Assembly: GCA_009838845.1 (NCBI GenBank)
Contig: VXRD01000045.1
Span: forward strand, 1 to 50,219
DNA: 50,219 nucleotides
Source of the DNA: Gemmatimonadota bacterium
Lineage (GTDB): Bacteria > Latescibacterota > UBA2968
Direction: 5' to 3'
How positions within the stretch are numbered: position 1 is the stretch's first letter; each line of letters begins with the position of its first letter. Under the pieces are notes generated by a model that made no database searches, was not told the origin of the DNA, and saw only the letters and a program-made list of their open reading frames with translations. A program made the translations under genes and the position numbers. This document shows positions 8,316 through 16,601 of this stretch, piece after piece.

Positions 8316-10484
8316 TTATGGTCCTAACACCTCGTACTCGCCTTGCGCCCATGCATCTAACCCCGACGTATAGAATTTGGAAAAACGGCGATCTGAAGCA
8401 CCGCCCGCGATATTTGCGTATAGCACATCCTCCCCAAAATCGCAAATCATTCGAAAAGTGGGTGCAAGCGCGCCGCCTTTGAACACGCCAGCCTGAGAAA
8501 CCGTTGACCGACTCCCAATATTCGCAAGCGAATAATCAAAACCCAAAAACCTCGGCAACTTCCCCCTGAAAAAAATATGCTCAATATAAACTTTACTCAC
8601 TTTGCCGTGCGGCACGGCTTTTTTTCTTAACCCGCGTTCAATCGCCATTTGATAAAGAACCTCACGCGGCTGATCTCCAAACCAGACCGATGCCTCGCTC
8701 AAAAGAATGCGATCAAAATATCCGTGCAGAACACTGAACAGCGTCGTACCATCCAGCAAAAACGTCACCATCTCGCGCCCCAAACCATTATCCCCAAAAA
8801 CGAGCAAAACCAGTTCGCGATAAACGCGCTCAAAAAGCGTCGCACCCAGAGAATCCGCATCATAACACAAATCCCACTCCTGCAATCTATTCCCGTTTTC
8901 TGATTCGGGTAATAACGGACGTATAACCGCCATAAACTCCCTGGCCTGAAGCGCGTAAAGATCGCAGTGAATCCGCTTCATATCCTCTACTGTCAAATCA
9001 TCCTTCTCCCGCAACATCTCGCAAATTCGATCCACGCGATAAGACGAAATCGACAACTTCATTGGCGCGAACTGCCCCATAGAATTGAGATCCTGATTTG
9101 CCGTCGCAATAAAATCGCATTCCGGATTCATCGCACGCGGATACAATATTGGATCCACCATCCCATCCCAATTCTGTTTCTCATCCCAACCCAAATACGG
9201 AAGCAAACCCGATGAACCTTCGGGTTGTTTGGGCACCAGCCCCCCGAGTTGATATCCAATATTCCCCCCCCGATCAGCAAACACCCAATTAAACGGCGCA
9301 AACGTCAACCCCGCAAAATAATCCCGTGCCTCTTCAACGCCTTTTGACTTTGTAATCCGCAAAACACAATCCAGCGAATCCGCACCCGTCCCCTTTTGCT
9401 GCTTACCCGTCCACGCATAACACAGGTAAAACCCATCCTCATTGACCTCACCCTCCAACAAACCGCGTTCCGTCTCGCAAACGCGCAACCCTATCGGATC
9501 CCGCTTCCTGGGCCGAATAACCTCTTCTCGCACGCGCAAAGGCACCCATTTATCCCCACATCTATACTTCCCATCCTTCACCTCCTCCAAAAAATAATCA
9601 CACACATCGGCGGTACCATAGGTCGCTGCCCACGACAGATGGGGTGACCGTCCCATAGCCACAACCGGCAACCCCGGCAGCGTCGCACCCATCAAATAAT
9701 CATCGCCCCCAGACAGCACCGCCAGATACCACACCGAAGGCAATTGCAATTGCAGATGCGGATCTCCGCACATCATCGCCCATCCAGATGCCGTCTTTGA
9801 CGGACGCACAGCCCAATTATTGCTCGCGGAAAAATCGGGCAACAAATCGCGCCACACCACAGATGATGGAATCATCGGACGCACCAGACGCACTCTCTTT
9901 ATCAGATCGATGTACTCTTCTGATACATCATCCCGAATCGCTGGAAAAAGTTCCTTCAATCGCTCTGTATCCACGCCCTTCTGAATCAACTGAACAATCA
10001 ACTTCTCCATATCGCCCTGCATTTGCGAAAGCCCAACAAAACCGATCAGCTTAACCATCAGCAGTGCATCTGCCGGCGTCCAGTCATCTGGTCGATACCC
10101 CATCAGCTTAAATTCAAAAGGCGTTCCCGTTGCGCGCACCGCCTGATTCACCCCCTTGCAATACGCATCCAGAACCGCTTGCACATCAGGTGACAAACGT
10201 CGCGCTTCCCGATCCGCATCACCCGCTATATCGAGCCAGCGCATAAACCGATCTACCTCAATCAACTCGTCATCCGCTTTCAGATATGCAGACGCATTCC
10301 CGCGCCCAATGAGCTTGAGCAACCACATATGCATCTGCCTATCCCGGCCATGTGCATACCCCAGACCGTAATACCGATCCTCTTCATCCCCCGCCGAGAT
10401 ATGCGGAAAGCCATGCGCCATCCGCTGAATGCACACCTCGCCTTTAATACCTGGTATCACAACTTTTTTTGTATCGCGTTTCAT
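8316..10484 (-). CDS. Penicillin acylase family (Ntn-hydrolase) amidase
   Basis: A 722-residue protein of the penicillin amidase family (S45). The N-terminal half has the family pattern around GFPHISAGDEEDRYYGLGYAHGRDRQMHM; S221 in FSASNNWAV is the expected N-terminal nucleophile created by autocleavage into alpha and beta chains. Later GDPHL, ATYGTADVCDYF and the C-terminal GSRSTVSQAG/GGASDRRFSKFY fit the beta chain. The start ATG 10484 (MKRDTKK) is chosen because the longer frame runs back through a terminator hairpin. It has no signal peptide, whereas most characterised members are periplasmic, so a cytoplasmic amide or acyl-homoserine-lactone type substrate is possible. No ribosome site is visible. 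Confidence 0.9.
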   Translation of the reverse strand: MKRDTKKVVIPGIKGEVCIQRMAHGFPHISAGDEEDRYYGLGYAHGRDRQMHMWLLKLIGRGNASAYLKADDELIEVDRFMRWLDIAGDADREARRLSPDVQAVLDAYCKGVNQAVRATGTPFEFKLMGYRPDDWTPADALLMVKLIGFVGLSQMQGDMEKLIVQLIQKGVDTERLKELFPAIRDDVSEEYIDLIKRVRLVRPMIPSSVVWRDLLPDFSASNNWAVRPSKTASGWAMMCGDPHLQLQLPSVWYLAVLSGGDDYLMGATLPGLPVVAMGRSPHLSWAATYGTADVCDYFLEEVKDGKYRCGDKWVPLRVREEVIRPRKRDPIGLRVCETERGLLEGEVNEDGFYLCYAWTGKQQKGTGADSLDCVLRITKSKGVEEARDYFAGLTFAPFNWVFADRGGNIGYQLGGLVPKQPEGSSGLLPYLGWDEKQNWDGMVDPILYPRAMNPECDFIATANQDLNSMGQFAPMKLSISSYRVDRICEMLREKDDLTVEDMKRIHCDLYALQAREFMAVIRPLLPESENGNRLQEWDLCYDADSLGATLFERVYRELVLLVFGDNGLGREMVTFLLDGTTLFSVLHGYFDRILLSEASVWFGDQPREVLYQMAIERGLRKKAVPHGKVSKVYIEHIFFRGKLPRFLGFDYSLANIGSRSTVSQAGVFKGGALAPTFRMICDFGEDVLYANIAGGASDRRFSKFYTSGLDAWAQGEYEVLGP

Positions 10485-10494
10485 ATTGTAACCC

Positions 10495-10532
10495 AAAAAA
10501 AGCGAAGCACTTGTCAATGCTTCGCTTTTTTT
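10495..10532 (-). terminator. Intrinsic terminator after comM-type gene
   Basis: A perfect 15-bp stem (10495-10509 with 10518-10532, core AGCGAAGCA), 8-base loop and T-run on both strands, 4 bp after the ComM stop. It ends only about 10 bp before the acylase ATG, which is on the same strand. Confidence 0.93.
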
Positions 10533-10536
10533 ATTT

Positions 10537-12075
10537 TCACTCCCACAACCTTCTATCCAGACTACGGTATTGAATCGCCTCGGCAACATGGCGCGATTGG
10601 ATATCCTCTTCGCCTTCCAGATCTGCTATTGTGCGGCTCGCCTTCAGGATGCGATCATAGGCCCGCGCCGAAAGCCCCAATCGCGTAATCGCCATCCGCA
10701 ACAACTCCTCGCTCCTATCATCAATTTTACAAAACATCCGAATCTCTCGCGACCCCATGTGCGCGTTGCTAAACAAATCTCTATAATCTGCAAACCGTTC
10801 CAATTGTATTTGCCGCGCGCCTTGCACGCGCTTGCGAACCTCTGCAGAAGACTCGCCAGCGGGTTCATTGGCCAGTTCTTCATACTGCACAGCCGGGGCT
10901 TCTACGTGAATATCAATGCGATCCATCAGCGGTCCCGAGATTCGATTGACATAGCGCTGCACCACAGGTGGCGAGCAAATACACTCGTGGTGTGGATCGC
11001 CCAAATACCCGCACGGACACGGATTCATGGCGCAAACGAGCATAAACTGCGCGGGATACGAAAGCGACATCGCCGCGCGTGCAATCGTCACAAAACTGTC
11101 CTCAATAGGTTGGCGAAGAGACTCCAAAACCTGTTTCTTAAACTCGGGAAGCTCATCCAAAAACAGCACCCCGTGATGTGCCAGCGACACCTCTCCCGGC
11201 CGGGGATAGGGACCGCCACCGATCAATCCCGCATCTGAAATCGTGTGATGTGGCGAACGAAACGGCCTTACTGCCACCAGTGCCGTATCAGGCGGCAGCA
11301 ACCCCGCCACCGAGTGAATTTTTGTCGTCTGCAGAGCCTCATCCAGGGTCAGATTGGGTAAAATGGTCGGCAATCTCCTGGCGAGCATCGTCTTACCAGA
11401 TCCGGGTGGTCCCATGAGAATCGCGTTATGCGCGCCTGCCGCCGCCACCTCCAGCGCGCGCTTGGCATGCTCTTGCCCGCGCACATCCCTAAAATCCACC
11501 CGATGCATCCGCGCCTGCCGAAAAATCGCCTGGCTATTGATTTCAAAGGGCATGATATCGCAGTACCCCTCAAAAAAATCCAGTGCCTCACTCAAATCGC
11601 GCACCGGCAAAACATCTAACCCTCCAGTAATCGCCGCCTCTTGCGCATTCTCCACAGGGACGAGCAACCCTTTTAAACCCGCCTTTTTGGCTTCCACAGC
11701 CATTGACAGTGCCCCGCGCACGGGCCGCACCGTACCATCTAAAGCCAACTCACCCAAAATGAGATATTGCGACAGCTTCTCGGGTGAAATTGAATCGCCC
11801 ATCGCGGCGATAATACCTATCGCAATCGGCAAATCAAATGCCGAGCCTTCCTTTCGAATATCTGCCGGTGCCAAATTCACCGTAATCCGATTAGTTGGAA
11901 ATGTTCGCCCGGCATTTTTAATCGCAGCCATCACCCGATCCCGGCTCTCCTTCACCGTACTATCGGGCAAACCCACCACTGAAAATGAGGGAAGCCGACG
12001 CGAAATATCCGCCTCAATATGCACGATATACGCATCAATACCCAGCGTAGCACAACTCAACACACGCGAAGTCAT
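10537..12075 (-). CDS. comM: ComM/YifB family Mg-chelatase-like AAA+ ATPase
   Basis: A 512-residue protein with the three-part ComM architecture: an N-terminal LonC-like ChlI domain (about 20-140, PSFSVVGLPDSTVKES...VNLAPAD), an AAA+ Mg-chelatase domain with Walker A GPPGSGKT (222-229), FRSPHHTISDAGLIGG and GVLFLDELPEF, and a C-terminal domain ending in LSARAYDRILKASRTIADLEG. A Cys-rich insert NPCPCGYLGDPHHECIC is normal for the family. ComM homologues are hexameric helicases that promote branch migration during natural transformation. The start ATG 12075 is set by GGAGG 5 bp upstream; that ribosome site lies in a hairpin. Confidence 0.95.
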   Translation of the reverse strand: MTSRVLSCATLGIDAYIVHIEADISRRLPSFSVVGLPDSTVKESRDRVMAAIKNAGRTFPTNRITVNLAPADIRKEGSAFDLPIAIGIIAAMGDSISPEKLSQYLILGELALDGTVRPVRGALSMAVEAKKAGLKGLLVPVENAQEAAITGGLDVLPVRDLSEALDFFEGYCDIMPFEINSQAIFRQARMHRVDFRDVRGQEHAKRALEVAAAGAHNAILMGPPGSGKTMLARRLPTILPNLTLDEALQTTKIHSVAGLLPPDTALVAVRPFRSPHHTISDAGLIGGGPYPRPGEVSLAHHGVLFLDELPEFKKQVLESLRQPIEDSFVTIARAAMSLSYPAQFMLVCAMNPCPCGYLGDPHHECICSPPVVQRYVNRISGPLMDRIDIHVEAPAVQYEELANEPAGESSAEVRKRVQGARQIQLERFADYRDLFSNAHMGSREIRMFCKIDDRSEELLRMAITRLGLSARAYDRILKASRTIADLEGEEDIQSRHVAEAIQYRSLDRRLWE

Positions 12076-12081
12076 CAAAAC

Positions 12082-12133
12082 CTCCTTGCCTGAAAGAAAC
12101 CAACCGAAAGAAGCACTAGAATCAGGCAAGGAG
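12082..12133 (-). promoter_or_regulatory. Hairpin that sequesters the comM ribosome-binding site
   Basis: In the comM leader, CTCCTTGCCTGA (12122-12133 read on the minus strand) is perfectly complementary over 12 bp to TCAGGCAAGGAG (12082-12093), which contains the ribosome site before ATG 12075. The loop is 28 bases. As folded, the site would be inaccessible, so translation could depend on a ligand, protein, temperature or antisense RNA. Confidence 0.75.
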
Positions 12134-12182
12134 TGTGCCAGAACCACTTGAAACAATAACTTGTTGTTATAAAAAAATTTAC

Positions 12183-12212
12183 ATCATATCAAAGCAGACC
12201 TGTATTGAACAA
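12183..12212 (-). promoter_or_regulatory. Candidate promoter of comM
   Basis: Minus-strand TTGTTC (12207-12212) and TATGAT (12183-12188) with an 18-bp spacer, giving a leader of about 100 bases that includes the hairpin. Just downstream is a short palindrome ATAAC-N5-GTTAT (12156-12170) that could be an operator. Confidence 0.45.
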
Positions 12213-12261
12213 TCTTTTCACAAAAACCATCTTCCGCAGAACAAAATGTGCAACACGCCTG

Positions 12262-13506
12262 CTACTTCATCCGATCCAGCACGGGCTGCAATTTTTGTCG
12301 CGCTACCTCGGCTTCTGCGCCCCCATCGACGACCGGGTGTTCTTCCAACTCATCTGCTACCACATCGTACAAATCGCCCGTATCGTAGAGCTTCCAGCGT
12401 TTATCCTGTGCCCACCGCTTTAAGTAATACCCCACCTTACCCCATCCGGGAAGGGGATCGTGATGGGCAAAAATCCACTCGCGCGGCGTTCCCGCCTCGC
12501 CCTTTAACTGCGGCAAAAATGACACCCCATCAAACACATCGTCCTCGGGCAAAGAAATGCCAGCCATATCCATCATAGTGGGCACAAAATCACTACAATC
12601 GATCAAATCATCACACACAGACCCCGGGGGAATTGTCCCCGGCCAACTCGCGACAAATGGCACCCGCGTACCCGCATCGGTCGAAAGGCCCTTCCCCCCC
12701 TGGAACTCGCGACCATTAATCATAGAAGTCACCTGACGGGGCGAACCATTATCGCCAATAAACAAAAGCAAAGTATTCTCTCTCAGACCGAGTTCATCCA
12801 ATTTATCTACAATCCGTCCAATCACCACATCCATATACTCAACCATATCTTTAAAATACTTCACACCGCTATCGTGTCGGTTTTCAGACCATATTTCACT
12901 ATGGGGCGTGGGTTCAAACGGACCGTGTGTCAGCGCCATGGGATAATAAACAAAAAATGGCTCATCCTTGTGCCGCTCGATATAATCGCAAATATAAGCC
13001 GTATAAATATCCGGACCGTACTTGCCCTCTGTATCCTCCAAATACGCTCCATTTTGCTGAATCACCGGATCGGCATACCGCGACCCCTTATCCTCGGTGT
13101 GTTCCGTATGCCATAAGCAATACTCGTCAAAACCCGAATCTTCCGCCAATTGCCCCTTACCGCGCCACTCGGGCTCAAAATCCGGCGGATTATAGCTATA
13201 CATTTGCCATTTACCCGAAATACACGTTTTGTACCCAGCCGCTTGCATCAGATGTCCAAAGGTGCGCTCCTGAGGGTCCATCACGCCAAAAGCTCTCCAA
13301 TTTCGAAAATTGTATTTACCCGTCATCAACTGTAACCGAGTCGGCGTACACAGCGGCAGGACATACGCATGGTCAAAACGCATCCCCTCCTTGCTCAAAC
13401 CATCCAGCACGGGAGTTCGATACGATTCACCCCCATAACACCCCAGGCATTCATATCCCAAATCATCGGACAGAATCAGAATAATATTTGGTTTATCAGA
13501 AGCCAT
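12262..13506 (-). CDS. Sulfatase (arylsulfatase A-like)
   Basis: A 414-residue sulfatase, shorter than the other four. Motifs: NIILILSDDLGYECLGCYGG (double-Asp metal site of the arylsulfatase A-like group), C53-T-P-T-R-L-Q-L-M-T-G (formylglycine site), SGKWQM, ALTHGPFEPTPHS and FIGDNGSPRQ, where Asn replaces the second His of the usual DHG, as in arylsulfatase A-like enzymes. ATG 13506 follows AAAGGAG. No signal peptide. It is the last gene of a minus-strand run behind an enolase-superfamily enzyme, which suggests desulfation and dehydration of a sugar acid in one pathway. Confidence 0.92.
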   Translation of the reverse strand: MASDKPNIILILSDDLGYECLGCYGGESYRTPVLDGLSKEGMRFDHAYVLPLCTPTRLQLMTGKYNFRNWRAFGVMDPQERTFGHLMQAAGYKTCISGKWQMYSYNPPDFEPEWRGKGQLAEDSGFDEYCLWHTEHTEDKGSRYADPVIQQNGAYLEDTEGKYGPDIYTAYICDYIERHKDEPFFVYYPMALTHGPFEPTPHSEIWSENRHDSGVKYFKDMVEYMDVVIGRIVDKLDELGLRENTLLLFIGDNGSPRQVTSMINGREFQGGKGLSTDAGTRVPFVASWPGTIPPGSVCDDLIDCSDFVPTMMDMAGISLPEDDVFDGVSFLPQLKGEAGTPREWIFAHHDPLPGWGKVGYYLKRWAQDKRWKLYDTGDLYDVVADELEEHPVVDGGAEAEVARQKLQPVLDRMK

Positions 13507-13548
13507 AAAATCTCCTTTCAGTAGTCAGAGCTTCGGGACACGCCCCAT

Positions 13549-14688
13549 TTACAATTCTCCAATCCGCTTCTTCTCAAAAAATTCCCAATCCCATTCGGCA
13601 CCCCATCCGGGATCACTGGGCGGTGTAATATGGCCATTCTCGGGCAAGGGTGGATTGAGCAACCCAATCTCACGACCGCGCACATCCCGGGACCCTCCTG
13701 GGAAAAACTCGTAATAACTCGTATTCGATATGGCACAAACCAGATGTGCATGCACCAGCCCAAACAACCCACCCGGTCCATTAAATTCAATATTTGCACC
13801 GTACATCTCCGCCAAATGTGCTAATTTCAACGTCGGAGTTGTACCCAGCCGCGCATTGGCGCGCAGGGCATCGGTTGCCCCGGAAATAATCCATTGCGCG
13901 CTCAAATCCACATCGTGCATCAAAGTCTCAGGTGCCAAAATGGGAATATCCAGCGCATCGCACAAACGCTGCAAGTTCTTTTGATCTCGATCTGCCAGAG
14001 GCTCTTCAAACCACCCAAACCGCAACGCCTCCAGAGTCTTACCCACCCGAATCGCATCGTGCAACGTATAATCACATCCTGCGGCATCGTGCAAAATATC
14101 GACATCCCTCCCAACCGCATCGCGCACAGCGTGAAAACACGCGATATTTTCATCTGCCGTACCCCCAAAGTGATCTTTTACAGCCAGAAATCCCATTTCC
14201 ACTGCCTTTTTTGCATCGGCTACAGCCTCTTCTTTTGAGCCACTTCTAAAATTGTAATAAGCCGCACAACGAGACCGCGCCCGACCAATCAGACCGTGAA
14301 CGGGAAGCCCCGCAACCTTGCCGGCGATATCCCACAAACAATTGTCAAAAGCGCCAAACCATCCAGGTCGCGTGAACATGCCGCGCGTTGCTTTGTGTAA
14401 TTTTTGCGCGAGTCTCTCCCGATCAAATGGATCTTCGCCAATCGCCAGCAACCGCAATTGCTCCAGATCTTCAGAGCGCATCGTCGTGTACCGCGCATCC
14501 CCCACCGTACACACCCCTTCGATGTCTTCGTCTGTCTTTACATGCAAAACGTGTATATGCTCTGCCGACTTACCCGCACCCCGCTTTGCCCATCGCTTGC
14601 GGGCACCCTGACCGGTTTGTTCCATCCGAAACCGCCCCGTATTGGCGGGCAACTCAAAAACCGAAATCGCAATCGCTCGAATCTTCAC
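13549..14688 (-). CDS. Mandelate racemase/muconate lactonizing enzyme family (enolase superfamily)
   Basis: A 379-residue enolase-superfamily protein. The start is GTG 14688, 5 bp after GGAGG, which also removes overlap with the endonuclease gene. The N-terminal capping domain is about 1-125. The barrel shows K171-D-H173 (the KxK/KxH position), an Asp near 201 (ILHDAAG), E228 in WFEEPL and E254 in APET as the expected Mg ligands. Members abstract the alpha proton of a carboxylate; many dehydrate sugar acids. With a sulfatase 42 bp downstream and an MFS transporter upstream, an acid-sugar dehydratase is the best guess. The substrate is not readable. Confidence 0.9.
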   Translation of the reverse strand: MKIRAIAISVFELPANTGRFRMEQTGQGARKRWAKRGAGKSAEHIHVLHVKTDEDIEGVCTVGDARYTTMRSEDLEQLRLLAIGEDPFDRERLAQKLHKATRGMFTRPGWFGAFDNCLWDIAGKVAGLPVHGLIGRARSRCAAYYNFRSGSKEEAVADAKKAVEMGFLAVKDHFGGTADENIACFHAVRDAVGRDVDILHDAAGCDYTLHDAIRVGKTLEALRFGWFEEPLADRDQKNLQRLCDALDIPILAPETLMHDVDLSAQWIISGATDALRANARLGTTPTLKLAHLAEMYGANIEFNGPGGLFGLVHAHLVCAISNTSYYEFFPGGSRDVRGREIGLLNPPLPENGHITPPSDPGWGAEWDWEFFEKKRIGEL

Positions 14689-14704
14689 TTCCACCTCCAA
14701 TCTT

Positions 14705-15355
14705 TCAAAGCAAACTTCTGCGTCCATACACGCTACAAATGCGGCATTGATGGGGATCATGGCCTCTCGCAGGGCAATATTCTCGTCCAAAAAAAATAAT
14801 CTGCAAATGCAGCTTATTCCAAATTTCCGCGGGAAAAATGCGTTTCAAATCGCGCTCGGTCTGCACCACATTTTTGCCACTGGACAACCCCCATCGATAG
14901 GCGAGACGATGAATATGCGTATCCACGGGAAATGCCGGCACGCCAAAAGCCTGAGCCATCACCACCGACGCCGTCTTGTGTCCCACGCCGGGCAATGCTT
15001 CCAAACCTTCATAAGATTGGGGCACCTCGCCATCGTGTTCATCCAGCAAAATACGAGACAAATCGAAAATCGCCTGCGCTTTGCGAGGCGCCAACCCACA
15101 CGGACGGATAATGCCTTCGATTTCTTCAACCGACAGCGCAATCATTTTCTCTGGCGTATCTGCCCTGGCAAATAAAACCGGCGTCACCTGATTGACCCGC
15201 ACATCGGTACACTGCGCCGACAACAACACAGCGACCAGCAAGGTATAGGCACTCCCGTGTCTCAGCGATCCTTCGGGATCGGGATACAATTCGTCTAAAA
15301 TCTCGGCAATTCTTTCGGCTTTCTCGGCTTTACTAAAACGCTTTTTCAAATTCAT
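14705..15355 (-). CDS. nth: Endonuclease III (DNA glycosylase/AP lyase)
   Basis: A 216-residue HhH-GPD glycosylase. It has LLSAQCTD, the helix-hairpin-helix LPGVGHKTASVV with catalytic K127, and VDTH with D145. It removes oxidised pyrimidines and nicks the abasic site. The C-terminal iron-sulfur region is unusual: C194-x9-C204-x2-C207, followed by SVYGRRSLL with no fourth Cys, where E. coli has C-x6-C-x2-C-x5-C. ATG 15355 is chosen although GGAG is close to it; GTG 15364 has no ribosome site. It sits 19 bp after an MFS gene and 16 bp before a sugar-acid enzyme, an odd operon partner. Confidence 0.93.
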   Translation of the reverse strand: MNLKKRFSKAEKAERIAEILDELYPDPEGSLRHGSAYTLLVAVLLSAQCTDVRVNQVTPVLFARADTPEKMIALSVEEIEGIIRPCGLAPRKAQAIFDLSRILLDEHDGEVPQSYEGLEALPGVGHKTASVVMAQAFGVPAFPVDTHIHRLAYRWGLSSGKNVVQTERDLKRIFPAEIWNKLHLQIIFFGREYCPARGHDPHQCRICSVYGRRSLL

Positions 15356-15374
15356 TCTCCACACAAATTAAAAA

Positions 15375-16526
15375 CTAATCGCCCGTCTGCGGCACAAAGC
15401 CGCTGGGAGCTTTCACTTTATGGATAAACAACTGAATACCAATCGTCATCAGAATAACCATACTACCCATCAAATAGGGCAATCGCGCATTAAAATGCTC
15501 GGCAACAAGACCACCGAGGAGCGGACCAAATAAAAATCCACTCCCCACAATCGCTTCGTGAATACCCGTGCGACGACCTCCTGGACCTTCTGCGTACAAA
15601 CTGTAAAAAATACTCGCTGTAAACGTTACCCCAATAAGCCCGCCCAGCAGCAAAAAACCACATGCAAAAACAATCGGTTTTGTACCCATCCCGATCAAAC
15701 CGAGGCCAAAAGCTCCCAAAAGCTGAGCGAAAATAATAGGTGACAGACGAAATTGCCATCGATCTGTCCGCGACATAAAATAAAAAACCGCAAGTTGGGT
15801 CAAAGCGATCAGCGCGAGCAAAAACCCCAGCAAATCCGGTGAAATGCCGAGATCCGTCGCCAATTTTGGAAAGAGCGCACGTATAAGCCCAATCACAAAA
15901 AACGTTGCAAAATTGGCCAACAATGCAAGGGGAAAAAAATGTCCTGACGTCGCAACAACCGATCTTGTAGCCGCAACACCTGGCTCCGATTCCAAAATGG
16001 GAACGACGATCAGCCCCAGAAATAACAGAAGCACAAAAAAGCCAGACAAAACAAATCCGCTAAACGGGTGGAATGCGAACAACACACCACCTGCGGCTGG
16101 GCCAACAAACACGCCCAATGTCCACGCCACATTGAATCGCCCCAAAGCGGGTAACAACATATCTCGCGATTTCCCGCGCCCAAGATAGGCTTGCATTGGG
16201 GGCCAATAATGTGCAATGGCAACAGCAGAAAGCACAGAAAGCAAAATAAAATGCCAGATGCGATTGACACCGATATATCCCACAAATGCCAGAAAAAGAC
16301 AAAAACTCCCAATTCTCATAATCTGACGATAACCCATCCGGTCTGAAAGGCGGCCAGAAACGAGACTGGTCACAGAATAAGCCAATGCACCCCAGGCATT
16401 GATGTGCCCGAGATCGTCATAAGTCGCACCGAATTGCAGGGCGTATAATGGAACGCAAATGCCCACAATGGAAAAACAGCTATCCATTAAAAAGGCATTG
16501 ACATACAAAAAAGTATCTTTTTTCAC
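15375..16526 (-). CDS. Major facilitator superfamily transporter
   Basis: A 383-residue integral membrane protein with about 12 hydrophobic segments. MFS signatures are the loop 2-3 motif SGRLSDRMGYRQIMRIG (G-x-x-x-D-R-x-G-R-R type) and the matching half after TM8. A short cytoplasmic N-terminus (MKKDTFLYVN) precedes TM1. It likely carries a small solute across the inner membrane, either a sugar or sugar acid used by the downstream enolase-family enzyme or an efflux substrate. The start is GTG 16526. The only ribosome-like site, AGGAG, is in a 14-bp palindrome and 12 bp upstream. A terminator lies just before that. Confidence 0.88.
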   Translation of the reverse strand: MKKDTFLYVNAFLMDSCFSIVGICVPLYALQFGATYDDLGHINAWGALAYSVTSLVSGRLSDRMGYRQIMRIGSFCLFLAFVGYIGVNRIWHFILLSVLSAVAIAHYWPPMQAYLGRGKSRDMLLPALGRFNVAWTLGVFVGPAAGGVLFAFHPFSGFVLSGFFVLLLFLGLIVVPILESEPGVAATRSVVATSGHFFPLALLANFATFFVIGLIRALFPKLATDLGISPDLLGFLLALIALTQLAVFYFMSRTDRWQFRLSPIIFAQLLGAFGLGLIGMGTKPIVFACGFLLLGGLIGVTFTASIFYSLYAEGPGGRRTGIHEAIVGSGFLFGPLLGGLVAEHFNARLPYLMGSMVILMTIGIQLFIHKVKAPSGFVPQTGD

Positions 16527-16529
16527 AAA

Positions 16530-16543
16530 AGGAGATATCTCCT
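16530..16543 (-). promoter_or_regulatory. Palindrome covering the ribosome site of the MFS gene
   Basis: AGGAGATATCTCCT is a perfect 14-bp palindrome 3 bases before GTG 16526. It can fold as AGGAG/CTCCT with an ATAT loop, hiding the only Shine-Dalgarno-like sequence. Confidence 0.5.
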
Positions 16544-16550
16544 AAAAAAA

Positions 16551-16572
16551 AAGGGACTCAAAAGAGTCCCTT
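16551..16572 (-). terminator. Intrinsic terminator after TPR gene
   Basis: A 9-bp stem AAGGGACTC/GAGTCCCTT with a 4-base loop, followed on the minus strand by a long T-run; 30 bp after the stop of the TPR gene at 16602. Confidence 0.93.
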
Positions 16573-16601
16573 CTAATTTTTTACAAAAAGCATTGTGCTA
16601 C

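Noticed and set aside
8304-8340. Bidirectional terminator between the third sulfatase and the acylase
   Set aside because: Only a 5-bp GTTAG/CTAAC pairing with a long loop and no T-run is present.
10484-10517. TTGACA in the terminator loop as -35 box of the acylase gene
   Set aside because: The only -10-like sequence (TACAAT) is 21 bp away and abuts the start codon, leaving no room for a normal promoter.
10485-10589. N-terminal extension of the acylase frame
   Set aside because: It would be translated through the comM terminator hairpin and into the comM end; the family match begins after ATG 10484.
12076-12156. Longer comM start
   Set aside because: The extension reads through the leader hairpin; GGAGG precedes ATG 12075 and the family opening is MxxRVLS.
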